The position numbers and the translations under genes were made by a program. DNA of 18,873 bases from JAOUEE01 sp051011595 (lineage in GTDB: Bacteria; Actinomycetota; Acidimicrobiia; Acidimicrobiales; SHLQ01), in NCBI GenBank assembly GCA_051011595.1, contig JBPCTQ010000087.1, forward strand, positions 1 to 18,873, in the 5' to 3' direction. The notes under the pieces are model-generated. The model saw only the letters and a list, made by a program, of their open reading frames with translations, made no database searches and was not told the origin of the DNA. Below, one piece after another: positions 14,036-18,873 of the stretch (its first letter is position 1; each line of letters begins with the position of its first letter).

Positions 14036-16300
14036 TCATTGGTGGCGCATGAGCTCGTCGATCAGCTCCGCAACCCGAGGTGGCTTCGGCCGGCGAGCGT
14101 CGATCACCAACGAGTCGAGCACCGCGAGCTCGAAGGGTGGCTGGTACAGGTTGCTGACCGGAAAGTCGGTGGCATGGCCCGCGGTCAACCACACTCCGTT
14201 GGTGTCGAGGATCCCCGCCGGCCGCACACCAAGCGTCTCGGAGGCCACGATGTCGCCGTCGGCCCCGTGCACGATCTCGATGCCGTCGTCGGTGTGGTCC
14301 ATCGTGAGCGAAAGAACCTCGGCTCCCTCCGGCCGGGGGGCGCTGACCACATGGGTGCCGTGGTTGGGCACATGCAAGATGTAGGCGACCCCGTCCGGGA
14401 GCAGCACCCACGACCAGCCGGCGATCCAGTCGCCCTGCTCGCAGATCGTGCCGGTCTGACCCGCCAGAGGTTCGCGCAATCGGGCCGCGGCCGTGAAACC
14501 GCCGGCCAGCATGGGCCCGGCCATGTCGATGATGCGCTCCCCGCCGGCCAGCTCATACCGTTGGCGCAGCCCGCTGTAGGGCGTGTGCATGTGCGGGAAG
14601 CGAGCGGCCACCGCGTCGTCGAGTGGTAGGACGCCGTTCCGTCCGGCTTCGGCCCACCACATGTCGACCAGTTGGCGCAGTTTGTCGGGGTGGGTGTCGG
14701 CCAGGTCGACGGCCTCGACGAAGTCGTCCGCCGAGTGGAACAGACTCCAGTGGTCGGCGTGGAAGTCGGCGCTGCCGGTCATGCGCTCGCGTTCGTAGGG
14801 GTTCAGCTGATTGACGTGGTCGGTGACCACCTTCCAACCCTCGTGGTAGAGCGCCCGACTTCCCCAGCACTCGTAGTACTGGGTGGTGCGCACCTCGGGG
14901 GCGTCGCCGGAGGCCATGGTGGGAACGAGTGACACGCCGTCCAACGACATCTGGTCGATGCCGGCCACCCGATCGGGTGCATCGATCTCGAGCAGGTCGA
15001 GCACCGTGGGCAACAGATCGATGGCGTGGCAGTACTGGTGACGCACCTCACCGGGTGTGTCGACGGCCGCCGGCCAGTGCACGATCAGCGGATCGCGCAC
15101 GCCGCCCTCGTAGGTGTACCGCTTCCAGCGCCGCAATGGGGTGTTGCCGGCGAAGGCCCATCCCCAGGGATAGTGGTTGTAGCCCCGGTGGCCGCCGGCC
15201 CGATCGATCTCGTCGGCCAGGTCGGTGATGTCCTCGAACTCGTTGTTGAGCTGGGCCAGGTGGTTGACCGATCCGTGCGGGCCGCCCTCGCCGGATGCAC
15301 CGTTGTCGGACAACAAGACGATGACGGTGTTGTCGAGCTCGCCCGTACGTTCGAGCTCCTCGATGATGCGGCCGATCTGGGCGTCGGTGTGGCTGAGGAA
15401 GCCGGCGAACACCTCTTGGAGGCGGGTGTAGAGCCGGCGTTCGTCGTCATCGATGTCGGCCCACGGTGTGACCCAGTCAGGGCGATCGGAGAGCTCGACG
15501 TCGTGGGGCACGATGCCCAGCTCCTTCTGCTGGGCCAGCGTGCGGGCCCGCAGATCATCCCAGCCGCCGTCGAAGCGACCGGCGTAGTGATCGATCCACT
15601 GGTCCGGAACCTGGTGGGGCGAGTGGGGTGCCCCGGTGGCCCAATACATCATGAACGGTCGATCCGGTTGATGGAGGCGAAGCGACCGGATGTTGGCGAT
15701 GGCCTCGTCGGCGATGTCCTCGGTGAAGTGGTAGCCCTCCTCGGGGGTCGAGGGCCGCTCGACATAGGACTGGTCGCGGATGAGCTGTGGGGTCCACTGG
15801 TTGGCTTCGCCGCCGATGAATCCGTAGTACCGATCGAAACCCTGTCCGGTGGGCCAGGTGTGGAAGGGCCCGGCCGGTGTGCGGTGATCGCGCGGGCTGA
15901 GGTGCCACTTGCCGACGCACCAGGTGGCCCAGCCCTGCTCGCTCAGGATCTTGGGCAGGGTGGCCGCCTCTGGGGGTATCACTCCGGTGTAGGCCGGGAA
16001 CGGCAGCGGGATGTCGGGCAGCATGCCCATACCGACCCGGTGATGGTTGCGACCGGTCAACACGCAGGCCCGGGTGGGTGAGCAGACGGCCGTGGTGTGG
16101 AAGTTGGTGTAGCGCAGTCCGCCTTCGGCCAACCGATCGATGGCGGGAGTGTCGATGGGCGAGCCGTAGCAGCCCAGCTGACCGAAGCCGAGGTCGTCGA
16201 GCACGAAGACGATCACGTTGGGAGCGCCGCGTTGGTAGGGATCGGGTTGCGGGGCCGACGTGGACTCGTCCAGGGTGAGACCGATGTGTTGGTTGCTCAT
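14036..16300 (-). CDS. Type I (formylglycine) sulfatase, arylsulfatase-like
   Basis: A 754-residue hydrolase of the alkaline-phosphatase/sulfatase superfamily. Active-site residues can be placed: metal ligands D35-D36 in FVLDDLGFG; C73 in CSPTRACVLTGR, the formylglycine consensus C-x-P-x-R with the following LTGR; K131 and H133 in GKWHLS; H226 in TGAPHSPHQ; D332-N333 in LLSDNGASGEGG; and K393 before the typical YEGGVRDPLIVHWP. The cysteine must be converted by a formylglycine-generating enzyme, which is not in the window. The protein is longer than the classical Pseudomonas enzyme and resembles the long arylsulfatases of mycobacteria, with a C-terminal extension from about residue 560. No signal peptide is present, so a cytoplasmic location is likely. 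It follows the monooxygenase gene by 30 bases and is probably co-transcribed; AGGA precedes ATG 16300. Confidence 0.93.
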   Translation of the reverse strand: MSNQHIGLTLDESTSAPQPDPYQRGAPNVIVFVLDDLGFGQLGCYGSPIDTPAIDRLAEGGLRYTNFHTTAVCSPTRACVLTGRNHHRVGMGMLPDIPLPFPAYTGVIPPEAATLPKILSEQGWATWCVGKWHLSPRDHRTPAGPFHTWPTGQGFDRYYGFIGGEANQWTPQLIRDQSYVERPSTPEEGYHFTEDIADEAIANIRSLRLHQPDRPFMMYWATGAPHSPHQVPDQWIDHYAGRFDGGWDDLRARTLAQQKELGIVPHDVELSDRPDWVTPWADIDDDERRLYTRLQEVFAGFLSHTDAQIGRIIEELERTGELDNTVIVLLSDNGASGEGGPHGSVNHLAQLNNEFEDITDLADEIDRAGGHRGYNHYPWGWAFAGNTPLRRWKRYTYEGGVRDPLIVHWPAAVDTPGEVRHQYCHAIDLLPTVLDLLEIDAPDRVAGIDQMSLDGVSLVPTMASGDAPEVRTTQYYECWGSRALYHEGWKVVTDHVNQLNPYERERMTGSADFHADHWSLFHSADDFVEAVDLADTHPDKLRQLVDMWWAEAGRNGVLPLDDAVAARFPHMHTPYSGLRQRYELAGGERIIDMAGPMLAGGFTAAARLREPLAGQTGTICEQGDWIAGWSWVLLPDGVAYILHVPNHGTHVVSAPRPEGAEVLSLTMDHTDDGIEIVHGADGDIVASETLGVRPAGILDTNGVWLTAGHATDFPVSNLYQPPFELAVLDSLVIDARRPKPPRVAELIDELMRHQ

Positions 16301-16330
16301 GGATTCCGGTCCTGTCGAAGAAGCACCGAC

Positions 16331-18232
16331 TCAGCGCAGGAGGTAGTCGTCGGCGTCAGGCGTGTGGGTTCGTCGCCAGTAGTCGATCAAGGCGAACGGC
16401 CAGTTCTGGGCGATGCGGCCGCTCGGGCTCTTGTACCAACTGTTCACCGTCGAGAGGCCCCACGCCATCTCCGCGTTGGCCGCGTCGACCTCGTCGACGA
16501 AGGCAGCGTGCACGTCGTCCCTGACCTCCACGACCGACTGGTCACGGTCGAGCACGATCCGCAGCAGTTCCACCAGATACCGCACCGAACACTCCGAGAA
16601 GTAGATGATGCTGCCGTTGATGACGATGTTGGTGTTGGGGCCGTACAGGCAGAACAGGTTGGGGAACCCGGGCACTGTCATCCCCAGGTAGGCCCGGGCG
16701 TCGTCACCCCACTCCTCATGAAGATCGCGGGCGTCCCGGCCGGTGACCTTCATCGGGGTGAGGAACCGCGACGCGTTGAATCCGGTGCCGTAGATGATCG
16801 TGTCGACATCGTGGTCGACGTCGGCGGTTCGGACGCCGGTCGCGGTGATCTCGTCGATGGTGTCGGTCACCAGGTCGACGTTGTCGCGTTTGAGCGTGCG
16901 ACCCCAGATCCCGTTGTCGAGCACGAACCGCTTGGCGCCCACCGGGTAGTGGGGGAGGACTTTGTCGAGCAGGTCGGGTCGGTCGGCGAACTCCATCTGG
17001 AGATAGGCGGTGAGTAGCTCGCGCATCAGATCGTTGTCGGCGCTCACCGCCTGTTCGACGGGGCCGTCCCAAGCGGGGTCGTGGTGGAGGGCATCGAGGG
17101 CGCCGTGATGGATCATCCAGAAGCGGCGGAGCCGGTACCAGTTCGTGTACCCCGGTATGGCGGCGAACAGGTCGACCAGTCCCTCGGCCACGGCCTGGTG
17201 GTACTGCTCACGCGGAATGAGCCAGGCCGGGGTGCGCTGGAAGATGGTGAGGTGCTCGGCGTGTTCGGCCACGTGGGGAATGAACTGCATGGCGCTGGCC
17301 CCGGTGCCGATCACCGCCACCCGCCGGCCCGAGAGGTCGAGGTCGGCGGGCCAACTCGACGAGTGGAAGGCCTGGCCCGCGAAACGGTCCCGCCCCACAA
17401 TGTCGGGGAGTTTGGGTTGGTTGAGCTGGCCCACGGCGCTGACCACGGCGGTAGCCGTCATCGTTTCCGGTCGACCATCGTTGAGCACCGACAGGTGCCA
17501 ATGGCCGGCATCGTCGTCCCACGTCATGGATTCGACCTGAACGCCGAAACGGATGTGGTCGGTGACCCCCCACCGCCGGGCGCAGTCGCGGAAGTAGTCG
17601 AGCAGTACGTCCTGGGTGGAGTGGTGGAACGGCCAGTCGTGGCGCTGGGCGTTGGAGTAGGCGTACACGTGGTTGGGCACGTCGACCCGGCATCCGGGGT
17701 AGGTGTTCTCGAACCACGTGCCGCCGATGTCGAGGTTCTTCTCCAGCACCACGAAAGGAATGCCGGCCTGCTGGAGCCGGTGCGCAGCCAGGATGCCCGA
17801 CATGCCGGCCCCCACGATGAGCACCGTGATGTCGTCGGTGGTGAGATCGTCGCGCGACCAGCTGGGGGCCCGCAGGTCGCCTTCGAGGGCCAGTTCTTCG
17901 GTGAACAGGGCGATGTGGTCGTCGTCGAGCGTGGTGCCGGCCACCCATTCGATGAGACGCCGACGGTCGCCGTCGGTCAGCGGTGGTACCGGCTCGCCGC
18001 CCTGGTCGAGGAAGCCGCGCAAGGCGGTGAAGGCCGCGGCGCGGGCCGTCTCGACCTGGGCCGGACTCCACCCACCGTCGGGCATGGCGGTGAGGGTCGG
18101 ATCGAGATGCAGGTCGTCGCTGATGAGCGTGAGGTCGCCGGTGACCCAGGCCAGCGCCGGCAACAAAGTGGTGGCGTCGGCCGCGGCGATGACCTCCCGG
18201 AGCTCGTCGTCGCTGCTCGCTGCGGAGATCAT
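16331..18232 (-). CDS. Type I Baeyer-Villiger monooxygenase, 4-hydroxyacetophenone monooxygenase-like
   Basis: A 633-residue FAD- and NADPH-dependent monooxygenase that inserts oxygen next to a ketone to give an ester or lactone. It shows the FAD Rossmann motif GAGMSG (141-146), GGTWFENTYPGCRVDVP after it, the diagnostic Baeyer-Villiger fingerprint FAGQAFHSSSWP (284-295, FxGxxxHxxxWP), and the NADPH Rossmann motif GTGASA (309-314). About 135 residues precede the FAD motif, including LLPALAWVTGDL. This N-terminal extension and the total length match the 4-hydroxyacetophenone monooxygenase (HAPMO) subgroup and not cyclohexanone monooxygenase. The true substrate is unknown. ATG 18232 has no ribosome binding site and may start a leaderless message. 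The sulfatase gene follows 30 bases after the stop. Confidence 0.92.
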   Translation of the reverse strand: MISAASSDDELREVIAAADATTLLPALAWVTGDLTLISDDLHLDPTLTAMPDGGWSPAQVETARAAAFTALRGFLDQGGEPVPPLTDGDRRRLIEWVAGTTLDDDHIALFTEELALEGDLRAPSWSRDDLTTDDITVLIVGAGMSGILAAHRLQQAGIPFVVLEKNLDIGGTWFENTYPGCRVDVPNHVYAYSNAQRHDWPFHHSTQDVLLDYFRDCARRWGVTDHIRFGVQVESMTWDDDAGHWHLSVLNDGRPETMTATAVVSAVGQLNQPKLPDIVGRDRFAGQAFHSSSWPADLDLSGRRVAVIGTGASAMQFIPHVAEHAEHLTIFQRTPAWLIPREQYHQAVAEGLVDLFAAIPGYTNWYRLRRFWMIHHGALDALHHDPAWDGPVEQAVSADNDLMRELLTAYLQMEFADRPDLLDKVLPHYPVGAKRFVLDNGIWGRTLKRDNVDLVTDTIDEITATGVRTADVDHDVDTIIYGTGFNASRFLTPMKVTGRDARDLHEEWGDDARAYLGMTVPGFPNLFCLYGPNTNIVINGSIIYFSECSVRYLVELLRIVLDRDQSVVEVRDDVHAAFVDEVDAANAEMAWGLSTVNSWYKSPSGRIAQNWPFALIDYWRRTHTPDADDYLLR

Positions 18233-18240
18233 CGAGCCGG

Positions 18241-18246
18241 AGCGTA
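18241..18246 (-). promoter_or_regulatory. Possible -10 box of a leaderless monooxygenase transcript
   Basis: TACGCT on the minus strand fits TANNNT and ends 8 bases before ATG 18232, with no Shine-Dalgarno sequence in between. A transcript starting at the ATG would be leaderless. No good -35 box is visible. Confidence 0.35.
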
Positions 18247-18290
18247 CCCGTGTCGCCGCGACCCAGCCGACTCGGTGGGGTCGGTCGAGC

Positions 18291-18296
18291 TACGGT
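18291..18296 (+). promoter_or_regulatory. Possible -10 box of a leaderless nitroreductase transcript
   Basis: TACGGT, the same hexamer as before the AraC-type gene, ends 6 bases before GTG 18303. No Shine-Dalgarno sequence separates them. The two candidate -10 boxes lie back to back in the 70-base gap between the divergent monooxygenase and nitroreductase genes, so the two promoters probably overlap. Confidence 0.35.
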
Positions 18297-18302
18297 CGGC
18301 CG

Positions 18303-18873
18303 GTGGACGCTCCCCCCGACTTCTTCGCCGTGGTGAATGGACAGCGGGCCTGCCGGGAATTCACCGACACGCCGGTCGGCGATGAGGATCTGGCCCTCGT
18401 GCTCGAGGCCGCCACCCGAGCGCCCAGCGCCGAGAACCGGCAACCGTGGCACTTCGTGGTTGTCCGTGATCGACAACGCCGCCATGCGATCGGCGAGGTC
18501 ATCGGCGAGGTGTGGCGCAAAGGAGGGCAGGCCTGGTCACGAGAGCGGCTGGCCCCCGATCTGTTTGCCGACGTCGATCAGGGGCTGCGGGGCGGGCTCA
18601 TTGATGCGCCCGTGCTGATCGTCGTCTGTGGCGACACCGACGTGACCGACGCCGGGGTGTTGGCGTCGTCGATCTATCCGGCGACCCAGAACCTCATGTT
18701 GGCGGCCCACGCCCTGGGTCTGGGATCGGTGCTCACCACCATCGCCACCATCGATCCGGCACCCGTTCGCGAGCTCATCGCCGCCCCGGCCGCCATCGTG
18801 CCCATGGCCATCGTGCCCATCGGTCACCCGGCGCGGGCGCTCGGGCGCTCGCGCCGCCAGCCGATCGCCAACC
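18303..18873 (+). CDS. Nitroreductase-family flavoprotein, C-terminus cut by the window edge
   Basis: The frame starts at GTG 18303 and is open to the edge, with 190 residues visible. The N-terminal pattern QRACREFTDTPVGDEDLALVLEAATRAPSAENRQPWHFVVV is the usual FMN-binding start of nitroreductases, seen here as QRACREF and APSAENRQPW. Later, ASSIYPATQNLMLAAHALGLGSV matches the family's dimer helix, and IVPMAIVPIGHPA matches its final strand. Such enzymes are FMN-dependent NAD(P)H oxidoreductases that reduce nitroaromatics, quinones or enones. It diverges from the Baeyer-Villiger monooxygenase, which suggests a shared response. Only a short C-terminal part is likely missing. Confidence 0.88.
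   Translation, partial: MDAPPDFFAVVNGQRACREFTDTPVGDEDLALVLEAATRAPSAENRQPWHFVVVRDRQRRHAIGEVIGEVWRKGGQAWSRERLAPDLFADVDQGLRGGLIDAPVLIVVCGDTDVTDAGVLASSIYPATQNLMLAAHALGLGSVLTTIATIDPAPVRELIAAPAAIVPMAIVPIGHPARALGRSRRQPIAN

Noticed and set aside
17081..18385. A rightward open frame covering the monooxygenase N-terminus and the divergent promoter region
   Set aside because: It crosses the start of the monooxygenase and the start of the nitroreductase and has no domain; it is antisense shadow.
1..18873. Search for CRISPR arrays, insertion sequences, phage genes, toxin-antitoxin or defence cassettes, tRNA and rRNA
   Set aside because: No regularly spaced repeats, transposase or integrase motifs, terminal repeats, or RNA gene signatures were seen; the codon style is even across the window.

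Overview
The window is a GC-rich, gene-dense bacterial chromosome segment. Codon use is GC-biased, GTG starts are frequent, and one protein carries an N-terminal GWWKASDGKWYPPE motif followed by a proline-rich stretch and one membrane span. I associate that motif with high-GC actinobacteria, Acidimicrobiia in particular. No rRNA, tRNA, CRISPR array, insertion sequence or phage gene is visible. The assignment to Acidimicrobiia is inference from protein style and not from a marker gene.

Layout. (1) At the left edge, the first 20 codons of a leftward gene diverge from an AraC-type regulator with an N-terminal arabinose-binding-like domain. The regulator is followed by a shortened, degenerate GNAT-type protein. 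(2) Positions 5314 to 1802 look like a four-gene leftward operon: an unrecognised 170-residue protein, a TauD/TfdA-type Fe(II)/2-oxoglutarate dioxygenase, a divergent protein of the ribosome-hibernation (HPF/RaiA) family, and an orphan branched-chain-amino-acid-type solute-binding lipoprotein. It is preceded by a good sigma70-type promoter (TTGACA, 17 bp, TACAAA) whose -35 box lies in a perfect inverted repeat. (3) Diverging from it, a rightward operon encodes a LolD/MacB-type ATPase, an 849-residue FtsX-family permease and a single-pass envelope protein with the GWWKASDGKWYPPE motif. (4) Positions 13956 to 9789 carry a leftward pair, an acetyl-CoA hydrolase/4-hydroxybutyrate CoA-transferase family enzyme and a P2-type (Ca2+-like) cation ATPase, separated by one base. 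(5) Positions 18232 to 14036 carry a leftward pair, a type I Baeyer-Villiger monooxygenase resembling 4-hydroxyacetophenone monooxygenase and a long type I sulfatase. (6) A nitroreductase-family gene diverges from the monooxygenase and runs off the right edge.

How the genes may work together. The ATPase, permease and motif protein are very likely one envelope export or lipoprotein-handling unit. The monooxygenase and sulfatase suggest breakdown of a sulfated or ketone-bearing aromatic or terpenoid compound, with redox flavoenzymes on both sides of a 70 bp divergent promoter region. The four-gene leftward operon is the least explained unit. I found no convincing undescribed defence or mobile system. 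The best leads are this operon with its dyad-rich promoter region, the envelope protein paired with the ABC exporter, a set of apparently leaderless genes, and the degenerate GNAT protein.
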